Positions 25,591 through 35,754 are shown, counted from the stretch's first letter. The stretch: DNA of 64,000 nucleotides from Actinoalloteichus fjordicus (GCF_001941625.1 NZ_CP016076.1:4490249-4554248), one strand, 5' to 3'. Translations and numbers: made by a program. The notes: generated from the letters alone by a model not told the origin.

Positions 25591-28500
25591 GGCTGCGGCA
25601 CCTCCTGTTTGACCGGGTCCCACTCACCGCGCGCGACGGCGGCGTCGAGACGAGCCTGGAACACGGCGTGTGCTGCCCGCATCTCTGTTTCGCGATGGGC
25701 CTGATAGAACGGCGCGGTGTAGCCCTCCGGCACCGGGGCAGCGGTCGGCGCCTTCCGATATGCCTCGAACTGAGCCCAACTCTCCTTCGACTGCCGCTGA
25801 CCGATCGTGCGTGCGTTGCCTGCCAGCTTCCAGCCGTCGGCGTCGAACCACGTGACCGCCTCGTACTTCTGCAGCACCGGGAAGCGGCCTCGGTACGCGG
25901 CGATCAGGGCGTCCGCGCTCATGCCCAGCCACACGGCGACCAAGGCGTCGATCTCGACCAACGCGGAGCGGCGGGCCCGTTCGGACCGCAACGGTGTCTC
26001 CGGCCGCCACTCCGGCGTGACGTCGTGGAGGGGTTGGAGGTCGGGCCAGTCGTATGCCCAGCGCTCGTTGTCGTGCCAAGCAGGGTCGTACAACTCTGTC
26101 CAGAGCTTCCTGTACGCATCGGTTAGGCAGTTGAGGCGCAGAGTACGAAGCAGGAGGCCGGAGGCAAGAGGATGATCCTGCACAGGGGCTGGCATCGCCT
26201 TCGCCCCAGCTACCCGGAGATCACCTCGGCCGGTGGCTCGCAAGAAGTAGTCCAGCGGAAGCGCGGCCCAGAAACCCGCGGCCAACACCACGAGGTTCGT
26301 CGTGGGCATAACGAGACTGTGTACGGCGTCCACGTGGGTGGCGCCAGGCGGGATCAACGCTGGATACAGAGCACGCTCGGTGTCGGGAGCAACCTGGCGA
26401 CGCCACGCCAGGCGATAAAAGACGGCGTACCTCCGTCGCGCCCTGCCCACGAGAAGAGCCTCGATCTTCTCCGGATCAACCTCGTTCTCGCTGAAACCTT
26501 CGGCCGATGAGATTCGGTTTCGCGCGCGTGCGATCGCCTTCTCGTCGGCGCGAAGACGCGCGAGCGCGCGGTGGTCAATCCAGCGGTCCTGCGCCGCGAG
26601 GTAGGCCTGCGTTCTGCCCTCTGCCCGGACGTACTCGGTGTCAGGCACGAAATCCGAGGAGAGGCTGACGAGGTCGGCTCCATACGGGTCGTTACTGTTG
26701 GCGTCGTGCCGCTTGAACACTGGTGTGGCGACGCTCAGCTGCGTTCCCTTGAGGATCACCCTGCGCCATCGATCAGGCTGGTACTCCCGACCGGTGACAG
26801 CATCTCGGCGGTTGTAGTCGATCAGGTTGTCCTTCTTGGCGCTGCTCTCGTCGTACCCGCGCGTTACCTGGGGCGAGAGAGCCCCCAACCGTAGCGGGTA
26901 GTCAGCAAGGGCTTCGATGGCCGCAGCTTCTGCCTTGCTCACCGGGAACAGCAGACGAGCCTGTTCCACCGGCGCATCCTCTTGGTCGAGCAGACGCCGC
27001 CAAACAGAGAGCTGGTCAAGATCGACGGAAACCACTCGGCTCCGGTGCGGACGCTCATCGAACTCACCGTTGTGATAGCGGATTCCCGGCACCTCGCCTG
27101 ATCCGTCATGCTGGGCCGAGTGCCGCAGGGCATCCGCCGACACCAGCCACGACAGGTGGTCGAACCTGATCTCGCCCGGCTGCCCGTAGATATGCACACC
27201 GAAGTGAGCAGTGTGGCCGACAGGTTCAGGGAAGAAGCGCTGTCCCGAGTTGACGAAGTCGCCATGGATGCGCAGTCGCCGGTAGGCAGCCTCCCGAAGA
27301 TCTCCTTCCTTGTCTCCGGTGAAATGGGTGTCCGGATGGACAAGACCTGTTGTCCCCGTCGATGAGGCATGCGCCCAGACCTGAGCCATGAACGCCCGGT
27401 ACAGGTCGGGCTGAGTCCCTACTAGAAGCGGGTAGACCTGCGAGGAGCCGAACAGGGCGACCTGCGCGGCCGTGTTGGTCAGTTCGCCGAGGAAATACTC
27501 GAGCGTCCTCGGCGTCTGAAGAAGCTTTGCACGTCGGTACGCCTTATCCGCCGTCGACGCCTTCTGTTGCAGTTCGAACCACGGCTCGTGCTCGGCCAGA
27601 ACCGCTGACTCGTTCCAGCGGGGACGCACCCACGGCGGATTACCCACCTGGAGGTCGAAGCCGCCGCCCTCCGCGAAGACGAGTGCGAAATCCAGTTCCC
27701 AGTGCAGAAAGTTCTGCTGTGTCGCGATGTCCCGCACCGTATGCAGCCACGGGAAGCGCTGCTCCGGATTCGCCAGATCCATGCCCATGTACGTCGGCAG
27801 GACCGCCTCGAAGTCCTTCAGGTCCTCCAGGTTGTTGAACTGGCTGATGATCTCGTCCTCATACACGTCCCCGGTGCCGAGCATCGCCTCCAGGAAGTCC
27901 AGCCAGTCGCCGAGGTCCTGCAACGGGATGGCGGCCCGCCGCGGCACAGGCTTCGGCTTCTCCTTAGGCGTATCCTTCCGCTTGATCTCACGGGTCTCGA
28001 TGATCACGTCATCATCGGACTGCGGTTCTAAATCACCGAGCGACGTCTGTTCGGGACCCACGGCGAACAGCGCGAAGCGCTCCTCGACCCGAGGCCAGGT
28101 CGCCGCCGCAGCGGGCGATTCACCCAGCAATGCACTGACTGCCACGGTGTCCACGGCGACCGTTTCCCCGTACACCCCATCCGTACCGTCAAGCAACGCA
28201 GCCTTGTCGACCGGCCAGAACCACAGCGCACACCAAGCGTCCATGACGGTCTTCAACCGCCAGTAAGGCGTGTCGACGGCGTGGAAGAGGTCCTCGAAGA
28301 CCTGCTCCTTCTGCACCGCGTGCTCCGGCCGCCGCAGGAAGCCGAATTCGGGATCGGCCGGGTCGGCACCCCAGACGTCGATCCGGCGGGCGATCGCCTG
28401 CTCCGAGATCTCCATCCGCTTGACGACCAGCGCCCACAGGAACTCCACCCGCCTGGCGGCGTCGCGCAGCCGGGTGAACTGGGACGGCGCCTCTGATTGG

Positions 28501-31028
28501 GGCCGGCCGTTCTTCATCTTGGGCTCGCCGGTGTTCTTGTTCAGATGCGCCGTACTGCGCTTCGGCCGCTGGAGGACACCCCGCCGCCAGGCAGCAAGCT
28601 GAGCCACCTCGCTGCCCGCCAGGTCTTTGGCCTCGCTTGCCCCGGTGACCGCCGCCCATCCCGGGCTCGGCAGGAGGAACTGGTGCACCGCGTCCGGTGG
28701 CAGCGGCTGCTCCACGCCGTCCTTTCGAAACGGCAACGGGGTCGGAGCCAATCCGCCCTTCGTCTTCAGCCACGCCTTCGCCGCCGAGGCGACGTCCTCC
28801 CCCGCGTAGACCGCTCGTCGCCCGCCGATGAGCGAGTTGCCCTGCCGCAGGTGCAGGCCGAACCAGGGTGCCCGCATGCCGGGGTGCATGGTGTTGAGCC
28901 ATAACGACACCTCGGCCAGCTCGACGCCGGTCGCATTCAGGTCCACTCCGTAGGCGTTGTGCAATGCGATGTACGCCTTGGCTTTCTGCTTCTCGGTCAG
29001 GGCATCCGCCGTCGGAATCGAGACTCCGAGCTCGTCCTGACGCCGCCGCAGGTATTCCTCGGCGACCTGGTTGATCGCCTCGTTGAGGAAAGCGCCGGAT
29101 CCGAGAGCGGGCTCGCAGATCTTGTACGTCAACAGCTCCGCGGCCCGCGTCGTGATCGTCTTTCCCTGGGCGTCGCGTTCCTGATCGAGCCGGTGCTTCA
29201 GCGCAAGCTCAACCGTGACCTTGGTGAGCGACTCGGGCGTGTAGTACGAAGCGGAGGTCTCGCGGTCCCGCCCGGCCAGTCGGTAGACGAACGTGCCTGC
29301 CTGGTAACGCTTCGGCCCGCGCAGTCCCTTGCGGACGTCGTGGTCGTCGTATTCGACGAGCGTGCCCTCCGGATAGTCCGTCTGCCGGTGAGAGGGGATC
29401 AGCCACGATCCCTTGTCCGGATCACCGTCTTTGGCGACCTCGCACAACTCCTCCTCGGCGATGTTCCCGGTGTAGGACATCAGGCCCTCGTAGACGGCGC
29501 CGAGCTGGTTGATGCCCAGGTTGCGGTACGAGATGAACCCGCCGCGATCGCCGCGCCGGGTGGCCTTCTTCATCGTCAGCAGCCGCAGCACCTCGTGCAG
29601 CGCGGAATTGCGCAGCCGCAGGTCCAGGAACGTACTGCTGTCCTCGGCAGCGCGCGGATCGAGGACGCTGCGGCCGATCAGCCGGATCGCCTTCGGCTCG
29701 AACAGTTCGCTGCGCAGCGGCTCGAAGCGAAGGCCTCGATCTTCGCTTCGACGTTCGGCCTTCGACTTGCGGGTCGCCTCGTCCTCGCCGGGGAGGTCGT
29801 CATCGGACTCGGTGCCATAGGGCCGGTGCCCGTTGTTGACCTTGTCGAAAAGGACGTGCAGCGACTCGAAGAGGTGAAAACCATTGCTGGCTTCCTCCTC
29901 GACGAGCTGCTCGTCACGTTCGACGAGTTCCCGCAGCCGGGCGACCGAGTAGCCTGCCTCGTACGAACCATCATCCGCCGGAAGGATGCCCAGTTCAGGC
30001 CGGGCTTCGGCGTACAGCAGGAACAGGATGCGGTAGAGGTAGCGCAGTGACTCACGTGCGAGCTCGCCGGCGAACGGGATCCTGACGTCCTCGACCTGCC
30101 GAGGCTCGACACCGGCAGCGTCCAGCCGTACGAGCACCTCGTTGGCGATGATCTCCACCGAACGCCGGAGCCCTTCGCGGAGCTCCCCGGACACTCCGAC
30201 CGCATTGTCGGTCGACGCCTTGAGCAATGCGTCGATCTGCGGCCCCTTGCCGTCGTCTCCAGGAGCCAGTATCTCGTGGCTGAACAGCGCGGCGACGGTA
30301 GCGAGTTCACCGAGTTGTCTGCGGTCGTTGCGCTCCAGCGCCGCGTCCAGATTCACGGCGAGGAACCGTCCCTCGGCCCATGCCTGCCGGTCTGCGAGCA
30401 CCAGGACTCCGCCGCACAGGAGGATCACGAAGCGCGGTGGTGCCCCGCCTGCCTCGTTCAGCTCACCTTGGAACAACCAGGTCGCGAGAGCCGGTCCCGT
30501 CTCGTACGCCTCCGTTGCGCCCAGCCGCAACGGATGGAGCAGTCGGCCAGGGCCGTCCGCGTCGAGCGCCGAGTCGTTGACCGCGGTCCAGCCGCATTCG
30601 ACCGCCACGATCCCGTCGCCGTGCCACGCGACCTCGACGACGTGTTCGCGTCCGGCCCGGTGGACCGTCAGCCGGGTAGGGCCTTCGGACAAGCCGAGGG
30701 CGCCGAGAACGTCCCGGTGCCAGCAGCCGAGCCGCCTCACCCACTCCGGATTGTTGTGGGTGCGTAGCCGAGCGGCGACCTCGCCGCTGTCCGCCGCATC
30801 CTGCTCTGCGCACTCGGCGAAGTAGGTGCGCACTGTGTCCGACAGGTAGTCGCCGCGGAGATCCCGCAGCCTCTGCCGAGGCGTCTTGCGCTGGTCGTGC
30901 TCATCGCTCTCACGCCGTGACCAGGTGGACAGGAGCCCCTTCTTGAGATCCACGCCCAGCTGATCAGCGAAGTAGTGCGCGGCGAAGTACTCGCCCCGAT
31001 TGGTGAAGGAGTCGAAGTCGGTACTCAT
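25587..31028 (-). CDS. Large N6-adenine DNA methylase (Eco57I/DrmMI-like)
   Basis: The 1,813-residue protein begins at an ATG overlapping the DrmD stop (TGATG). The methylase core has YYTPESLTKVTVELAL (residue ~596), CEPALGSGAFLNEA (AdoMet motif I, ~640), GVDLNATGVELAEVSLWLNTMH (~690) and the catalytic NPPW (~1130), the motif for exocyclic-amino methylation of adenine. Motif I and NPPW are separated by ~480 residues, so a large insertion lies between. The N-terminal ~590 residues and C-terminal ~650 are family-specific and may recognise DNA. No separate nuclease motif was found. In DISARM and BREX such enzymes mark self DNA. It is unusually long for DrmMI, which is usually around 1,300 residues. 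Confidence 0.85.
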   Translation of the reverse strand: MSTDFDSFTNRGEYFAAHYFADQLGVDLKKGLLSTWSRRESDEHDQRKTPRQRLRDLRGDYLSDTVRTYFAECAEQDAADSGEVAARLRTHNNPEWVRRLGCWHRDVLGALGLSEGPTRLTVHRAGREHVVEVAWHGDGIVAVECGWTAVNDSALDADGPGRLLHPLRLGATEAYETGPALATWLFQGELNEAGGAPPRFVILLCGGVLVLADRQAWAEGRFLAVNLDAALERNDRRQLGELATVAALFSHEILAPGDDGKGPQIDALLKASTDNAVGVSGELREGLRRSVEIIANEVLVRLDAAGVEPRQVEDVRIPFAGELARESLRYLYRILFLLYAEARPELGILPADDGSYEAGYSVARLRELVERDEQLVEEEASNGFHLFESLHVLFDKVNNGHRPYGTESDDDLPGEDEATRKSKAERRSEDRGLRFEPLRSELFEPKAIRLIGRSVLDPRAAEDSSTFLDLRLRNSALHEVLRLLTMKKATRRGDRGGFISYRNLGINQLGAVYEGLMSYTGNIAEEELCEVAKDGDPDKGSWLIPSHRQTDYPEGTLVEYDDHDVRKGLRGPKRYQAGTFVYRLAGRDRETSASYYTPESLTKVTVELALKHRLDQERDAQGKTITTRAAELLTYKICEPALGSGAFLNEAINQVAEEYLRRRQDELGVSIPTADALTEKQKAKAYIALHNAYGVDLNATGVELAEVSLWLNTMHPGMRAPWFGLHLRQGNSLIGGRRAVYAGEDVASAAKAWLKTKGGLAPTPLPFRKDGVEQPLPPDAVHQFLLPSPGWAAVTGASEAKDLAGSEVAQLAAWRRGVLQRPKRSTAHLNKNTGEPKMKNGRPQSEAPSQFTRLRDAARRVEFLWALVVKRMEISEQAIARRIDVWGADPADPEFGFLRRPEHAVQKEQVFEDLFHAVDTPYWRLKTVMDAWCALWFWPVDKAALLDGTDGVYGETVAVDTVAVSALLGESPAAAATWPRVEERFALFAVGPEQTSLGDLEPQSDDDVIIETREIKRKDTPKEKPKPVPRRAAIPLQDLGDWLDFLEAMLGTGDVYEDEIISQFNNLEDLKDFEAVLPTYMGMDLANPEQRFPWLHTVRDIATQQNFLHWELDFALVFAEGGGFDLQVGNPPWVRPRWNESAVLAEHEPWFELQQKASTADKAYRRAKLLQTPRTLEYFLGELTNTAAQVALFGSSQVYPLLVGTQPDLYRAFMAQVWAHASSTGTTGLVHPDTHFTGDKEGDLREAAYRRLRIHGDFVNSGQRFFPEPVGHTAHFGVHIYGQPGEIRFDHLSWLVSADALRHSAQHDGSGEVPGIRYHNGEFDERPHRSRVVSVDLDQLSVWRRLLDQEDAPVEQARLLFPVSKAEAAAIEALADYPLRLGALSPQVTRGYDESSAKKDNLIDYNRRDAVTGREYQPDRWRRVILKGTQLSVATPVFKRHDANSNDPYGADLVSLSSDFVPDTEYVRAEGRTQAYLAAQDRWIDHRALARLRADEKAIARARNRISSAEGFSENEVDPEKIEALLVGRARRRYAVFYRLAWRRQVAPDTERALYPALIPPGATHVDAVHSLVMPTTNLVVLAAGFWAALPLDYFLRATGRGDLRVAGAKAMPAPVQDHPLASGLLLRTLRLNCLTDAYRKLWTELYDPAWHDNERWAYDWPDLQPLHDVTPEWRPETPLRSERARRSALVEIDALVAVWLGMSADALIAAYRGRFPVLQKYEAVTWFDADGWKLAGNARTIGQRQSKESWAQFEAYRKAPTAAPVPEGYTAPFYQAHRETEMRAAHAVFQARLDAAVARGEWDPVKQEVPQP

Positions 31029-34003
31029 CAGGCGTTGTCTCCCACTGCGGACAGCGGTTCGAGGACGGCGAGCAAGCGCAGCATCGGCGCTCCGGACGTC
31101 TGCAACGAGGCGATGAGGGATTCACGGCGGCTCGCGGTGAGTTTCACGCCCTGTTCGTCGATTCTGCCCGCCGCGAAGAGCGCTTCCTGCCGCCATTCCT
31201 GCACGCGCCTGCTGTAGGGCTCGAGAACCCGGTCGATGCGCCGGGCGTATTCGTTCTCCCTGAGCACGAGATGCCGTTCTGCTTCGTCGATCGCCAGCGG
31301 GACAAGACGTTGCAGGCCTTCTGCGTCCTGCGCTACTGCACGGCCGGGCATCCTCGGCCCCACCCCGCAGAGTGCCAGGAAGTCCGCATCCATGGGTACT
31401 ACCCTCGGTGTGTCCGGCAGGCCGAGGACCGCCATCCACTCGACAACGGTCGGCCTTCCGAGCGCATTGGAGTAGATCCCCTGGACGAGGAACACCGGTC
31501 CTGCCAGGCGCGCGTGGGGTACGTAGGCCAAGACGAACGCCTCGTCGTAGCGGATCGAGGCGAGGGCCTTGTCCGTCACCCAGTCCAGCACCGGGTGAAC
31601 ATCGGACACGTAGCCGACGTTGGGCCACAATGTCTTCGACGAGTCACGTGCCGCCTTCAGTCGCTGTTCTGCCAGCTTCTTGGAGAAGGTCATGCGTAAC
31701 CGGCCGGGCCGTTTCGTGGTAGGCAGGATGCCCTGTTCATCCAAATACGACTTGGGTAACGCCTTGAATCGATACTGCAGGTCCGCCGGCGGCTCGAAGG
31801 CGATGGTGCCGTCCTCGTCACGGCGCAACGACAGGTCATCCTCCGGGCGGGTCGGGCAGATCTGGCGCAACGCCTCGTCGAAGTACGCGGCGGTGGACTC
31901 GAACACTGACGGGACCGTGGCGATGGGGACCTCAGTGTGATCAGGATTCGCGCCCACGTTTCCCAGTATCTTGGCGAGGAGGCCTGCGCTGCCCTGCCGT
32001 GACTGCCTGAGAGACGTCTCGACGGTGCGGCCCGCAATCAGATCCTTGGTGAGGCGGTTGTCCTCTTCCTGCGCCCGGTACAGACCGGTGACCGCCTCAG
32101 CCGATCCCTCGATCTTATGCGCCTCCTCCTCCCGCCGAAGGAGCTTGGCGCCGACCAGCCGGTCATCGAGGAAGAGGACCTCGCCGGTCGCCTCGTCCGC
32201 ACGCCACTGGACGTCGCTGGTGAGGATGAGAGCACGGAACTCGGGCGGATTCTCCTGCCCGTAGCGGTCGATGCGGCCGTTGCGCTGCTCGATCCGGATC
32301 AACGACCACGGCAGGTCATAGTGAATGAGCTGATTGCACTGCTGGTGCAGATTGACGCCTTCCGAGGCGACATCGCCGGTGAACAAAATCCGGACCGGGT
32401 CGTCCCGCAGACCGAACTTTTCGACGATCTTCTTCTGTTCGTCGTCGCCGGTGGCCTCGCCGTGCATCACCTGCACGACACCGCCGTAAGACAGCCAGGG
32501 CTTGTTCTTGTCGTCGCTCCTGCCCGTGGGGAAGCCCAGCTGCGCCGGTACGACCTCGGCGAGCCATGTCAACGTCGCGATACGCTCGGAGAAGACCACG
32601 ACTCGGGTAGCCGACTGAGGCCCGACGTCGAGTTCCTTCAGTACCTCGACCAGCTTCGCGAGCTTCGCCGAGTCGGCATCCTCGATACGAGAGGCGAGCT
32701 GATCGAGATCCACCAGCGCCGACCGCTCGGTCTCGCTCGGAGCCGCAGACCTGTCCAGCGTGCGTAGTCGCGCCTCGATGGTCGCCCGTAACGCCTTGTG
32801 GGAGGAGAGGAACGACTTGAACAACGTGTACGGGAAGAGCTGGTGATCGCTGACCGAGCGCGCCGTGCGGTCGCGCGGAATCCATCGGGAGGCGAGCTCT
32901 TCGAAGACCGTACGTTCCCTGTTCGTCACCCTGACTTCCACTGGTAAGGACGGCCCTCTGTCGGCCCAGGCTCCCTTGAGCGAGTCACGCACTTCGCGTG
33001 AGATCTTCGTCCTCCGAATATAGAGGTGCTCAAGGTTCTTCACGTCGTAGTTCGAGGGGTCGGCGATCGCGGCCTCGTCAAGCAGCTTGATCAGCTCAGC
33101 GAAAGACTCGGCGTTGCCGTTGTGCGGGGTCGCGGAGGCGAGGATCAAGGCATCCGTACGGCGGGCGAGCAGCTGGGCAAGCGCATTATTGCGAGTACCA
33201 CGGGTGACCAGGTTGTGAGACTCGTCGATGACGACCGCATCCCAGTCGGTACTGCCGAGGTGGTGCGTATAGACGTCGCTCTTGAGCGTGTCCACGGAGA
33301 TGATGGCGCGTTTGAAATAGACAAAGGGATTACGCCCCGCCGGTATGTCCTGCTGGATACGCTGGATCCCGGTCGAATCCAGCCGGACCAGCGGGATGGA
33401 GAAGCGAGTCCACAGCTCACGCTGAAACTGCTCCAAGACGTGGGCAGGAGTCACCACAAGGATCCGCTCACCACGTCCACGGCGCATGAGCTCAGCAAGC
33501 AGGAGACCGATCTCCAAGGTCTTGCCAAGGCCTACCACATCCGCGATGAGAATGCGCGGCTGTGGGTTCTGTGCCGAGAGCGCAAGCTCGACGGGGCGCA
33601 ACTGATGGGTCTGCTTATCCATGAGGAAGCTGTCAGCGAGCGCAAGTCCGTGCTCCGTCTGCGGCAAGGCGGTCTTGCGGATCGCCGCCTCCAGATAGAG
33701 ACGCGCCCGGCGGTGATTCGGAGAATCGTCAGCCACCAACCGGGTCTTCCTCGGGTCGAGCACCTCGATCCCGGAGGGCTTCTCGAGCTTCTCATAGAAG
33801 ACCGCGTCGGTTCCGCGAACAAACGGGGAGACGCCGGTGACCTCGAGCATCCAGCCGTCATATCGGGTGTTGCCGACCTTCTTCACCAACCACTGCTCAT
33901 CCCGGATCCGCACCTGAGCGCCCGGTGCATACCTCGCCGTGGACTCGTACATCTCCTGGGCGTCTTCCTGCCCGGCGATCCCGGTCAAGCGCACTCCATT
34001 CAT
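31028..34003 (-). CDS. drmD: SNF2-like helicase, DISARM DrmD family
   Basis: The 991-residue protein has the SNF2/RapA-like SF2 core. Walker A is ADVVGLGKTLEIGLLL (residues ~154-169), with VVTPAHVLEQFQREL, DESHNL (~259-264, the DEAH box variant) and SATPHNGNAESF (~292). The second lobe has VVFSERIATLTWL and LFTGDVASEGVNLHQQCNQLIHYDLPW ending in QRNGRIDRYGQ. The N-terminal ~120 residues include the small beta-rich domain PGAQVRIRDEQWLVKKV typical of DrmD-class helicases. It is the first large gene of the locus, 30 bases after the kinase gene, and overlaps the methylase start. DrmD defines class 1 DISARM in known systems; membership in that class is inferred. Confidence 0.85.
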   Translation of the reverse strand: MNGVRLTGIAGQEDAQEMYESTARYAPGAQVRIRDEQWLVKKVGNTRYDGWMLEVTGVSPFVRGTDAVFYEKLEKPSGIEVLDPRKTRLVADDSPNHRRARLYLEAAIRKTALPQTEHGLALADSFLMDKQTHQLRPVELALSAQNPQPRILIADVVGLGKTLEIGLLLAELMRRGRGERILVVTPAHVLEQFQRELWTRFSIPLVRLDSTGIQRIQQDIPAGRNPFVYFKRAIISVDTLKSDVYTHHLGSTDWDAVVIDESHNLVTRGTRNNALAQLLARRTDALILASATPHNGNAESFAELIKLLDEAAIADPSNYDVKNLEHLYIRRTKISREVRDSLKGAWADRGPSLPVEVRVTNRERTVFEELASRWIPRDRTARSVSDHQLFPYTLFKSFLSSHKALRATIEARLRTLDRSAAPSETERSALVDLDQLASRIEDADSAKLAKLVEVLKELDVGPQSATRVVVFSERIATLTWLAEVVPAQLGFPTGRSDDKNKPWLSYGGVVQVMHGEATGDDEQKKIVEKFGLRDDPVRILFTGDVASEGVNLHQQCNQLIHYDLPWSLIRIEQRNGRIDRYGQENPPEFRALILTSDVQWRADEATGEVLFLDDRLVGAKLLRREEEAHKIEGSAEAVTGLYRAQEEDNRLTKDLIAGRTVETSLRQSRQGSAGLLAKILGNVGANPDHTEVPIATVPSVFESTAAYFDEALRQICPTRPEDDLSLRRDEDGTIAFEPPADLQYRFKALPKSYLDEQGILPTTKRPGRLRMTFSKKLAEQRLKAARDSSKTLWPNVGYVSDVHPVLDWVTDKALASIRYDEAFVLAYVPHARLAGPVFLVQGIYSNALGRPTVVEWMAVLGLPDTPRVVPMDADFLALCGVGPRMPGRAVAQDAEGLQRLVPLAIDEAERHLVLRENEYARRIDRVLEPYSRRVQEWRQEALFAAGRIDEQGVKLTASRRESLIASLQTSGAPMLRLLAVLEPLSAVGDNA

Positions 34004-34033
34004 GAACTCATTCGTCCCGCTGTGCAGAATCGG

Positions 34034-35173
34034 CTATAAGCCAGGTTGCGTCGTATAGTGCTTCCGCAGCTCCTCGGCAACTCGCTGTGAAGCGGGCACC
34101 CGCCCGCCCCGCGCACCTGCGGGGGCCGGTACGGCGGCCTGTTCGACCTCGCTGGAAACCTCGTGCCGCGCACCTTCTTCGGATGCCTCGGGCGGGCTGT
34201 CGAGAGGACTGTCCAGCCCTGTCTCACCGTTGAGGGGCACGACCTGTGCTTCGAGCCGATCCAGCAACGAGGACGGTGGAGCAGCCGGTGCCGCTGTCAC
34301 CGACGAGTGGGCGACCGTACGGTCGATCAACGCTCGACGGGCTTCCACAGGCGACAGATCGCCGTCGTACATCAGCGTCGTGCACGCGGCTGTCACCGCC
34401 GTGAGAGACGGACGATCGACGGGATCGTGCGCGAGCATCGACGAGACCAAGGGGAGCAGAGCGTCTGGGAGGCCGCCCAGGTCGGGAAGCTGACGAGGGT
34501 CGGCGACCTGTCCGACGATCGCCTCCCATCGTCCACCCTCGTAGGGATAGTGTCCTGTCGCCGCGTGCAGCAGAACGGTCCCCAGCCCGTACACGTCTGC
34601 GGCCGGTGTGACCTGCGGACGCCCCATCGCCTGCTCCGGCGGCATACAACGCACTGTGCCGATGATCATTCCACTGTGTGACAAGGTGTCCTTCGCCGCA
34701 TCGAGGAAGGCACCGAGACCAAAGTCGATCAGCGTCGGACCGTAGTCACCCATGATCACGTTCTGTGGCTTGACGTCCCGATGCAGAAGTCCGGTGGCAT
34801 GTACGGCCGCCAGGCCCTCGGCGAGTAACGCACCGAGACTGAGGACAAGCGGCGCAGGCAGTGGGCCGTGAGCTTCGACATGAACGAACAAGGTGCTTCC
34901 CGGCACGTACTCCATCGCCAGCCAGGGTCGATCCGCGTAGGGATCCGCATCGAGGAACCTCGCCACCCGGTTCGTCCCGACCACGGTCCGAGCGATCAGG
35001 GCTTCCTTCTCGAACCGCGCGCGCGTGACCGGATCCAACCGGTCCCTGCGGATGAGCTTCACCGCAACGGGATCGCCGGCAGGCGAGTAAGCGAGGTACA
35101 CCTCGCCCATGCCACCGGAGCCAAGCTCGCGCTCCACCACATAGCGGCCAATCAGCGCGGGAGTACCACTCAT
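34034..35173 (-). CDS. Soluble Ser/Thr protein kinase, first gene of the defence-like operon
   Basis: The chosen ATG at 35173 gives 379 residues; an in-frame GTG at 35200 is possible. The kinase domain (residues ~8-265) is Hanks-type and complete: GSGGMGEVYLA, VAVKLIRRD (ATP lysine), LLHRDVKPQN (catalytic loop), LIDFGLG (magnesium loop, DFG intact) and MPPEQ in place of APE. The remaining ~110 residues are a low-complexity Pro/Ala/Glu-rich tail without membrane span or PASTA repeats, unlike housekeeping PknB. It ends 30 bases before drmD on the same strand, so co-expression is likely. Kinases also occur in Pgl/BREX type 2 (PglW). A role as sensor or effector switch is conjecture. Confidence 0.82.
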   Translation of the reverse strand: MSGTPALIGRYVVERELGSGGMGEVYLAYSPAGDPVAVKLIRRDRLDPVTRARFEKEALIARTVVGTNRVARFLDADPYADRPWLAMEYVPGSTLFVHVEAHGPLPAPLVLSLGALLAEGLAAVHATGLLHRDVKPQNVIMGDYGPTLIDFGLGAFLDAAKDTLSHSGMIIGTVRCMPPEQAMGRPQVTPAADVYGLGTVLLHAATGHYPYEGGRWEAIVGQVADPRQLPDLGGLPDALLPLVSSMLAHDPVDRPSLTAVTAACTTLMYDGDLSPVEARRALIDRTVAHSSVTAAPAAPPSSLLDRLEAQVVPLNGETGLDSPLDSPPEASEEGARHEVSSEVEQAAVPAPAGARGGRVPASQRVAEELRKHYTTQPGL

Positions 35174-35611
35174 GGCCGACCTGTCGCCCCTCAAATCCAC
35201 GCGTTATTGCCCGCACTCTAGCTCCGAGGACTACACCTTACTCGGTGAAGGGGCACTGGACCACGTCCTACATAGGGATTTTGGCAATCCTCGTGAAGCA
35301 GGACAGTGCGGTGGCAAGGGCGACGAAAACACAGTGGTCGAGGAGTGACGTTCGTGGCAGACAACAAGCAGGCGGTAACCGTCCGCCAGGACAATGAGCA
35401 TTCGATGACCTGCGGTGACGGCTGAGCCAGCCGAAGAGTTCGGCACCGCGAGCGGGCGATGCCGCCAATCGTGCTCCGACGACGTGCTCAGCGGCGAAGA
35501 TGGTCGATATCGAAGGCCTTGTCCACGTTCGGTTCATCAGGCGGAAGCTGCACTGCCCAGCGAGAACGCACACGCGGGATGGCGAACGGCATGGGCCCGA
35601 AGGCCGTTGAA
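35174..35611. other. Upstream region of the defence-like operon
   Basis: About 440 bases without a supported gene. The promoter of the kinase-helicase-methylase operon should lie here. Open frames on the minus strand at 35268-35756 have no coherent protein character. Confidence 0.35.
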
Positions 35612-35685
35612 CAGCCAGAATGCCCACAAGCGGGAGGATTCCGGGAGGATCGGATCGACCACGACCACAATCGAACGCCCTCAAC
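35612..35685 (+). repeat. Dispersed imperfect repeat, copy B
   Basis: It matches 14162-14235 in the same orientation and contains GGGAGGATTCCGGGAGGATC. It ends 70 bases before the tRNA-derived repeat, so it lies at the island edge. Confidence 0.5.
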
Positions 35686-35754
35686 CGTCGCCAACTGCAC
35701 CCACCGGACCTGCGATATCTCCATTTCCGCAGGTCACCGGCGCAATTCGACGCC

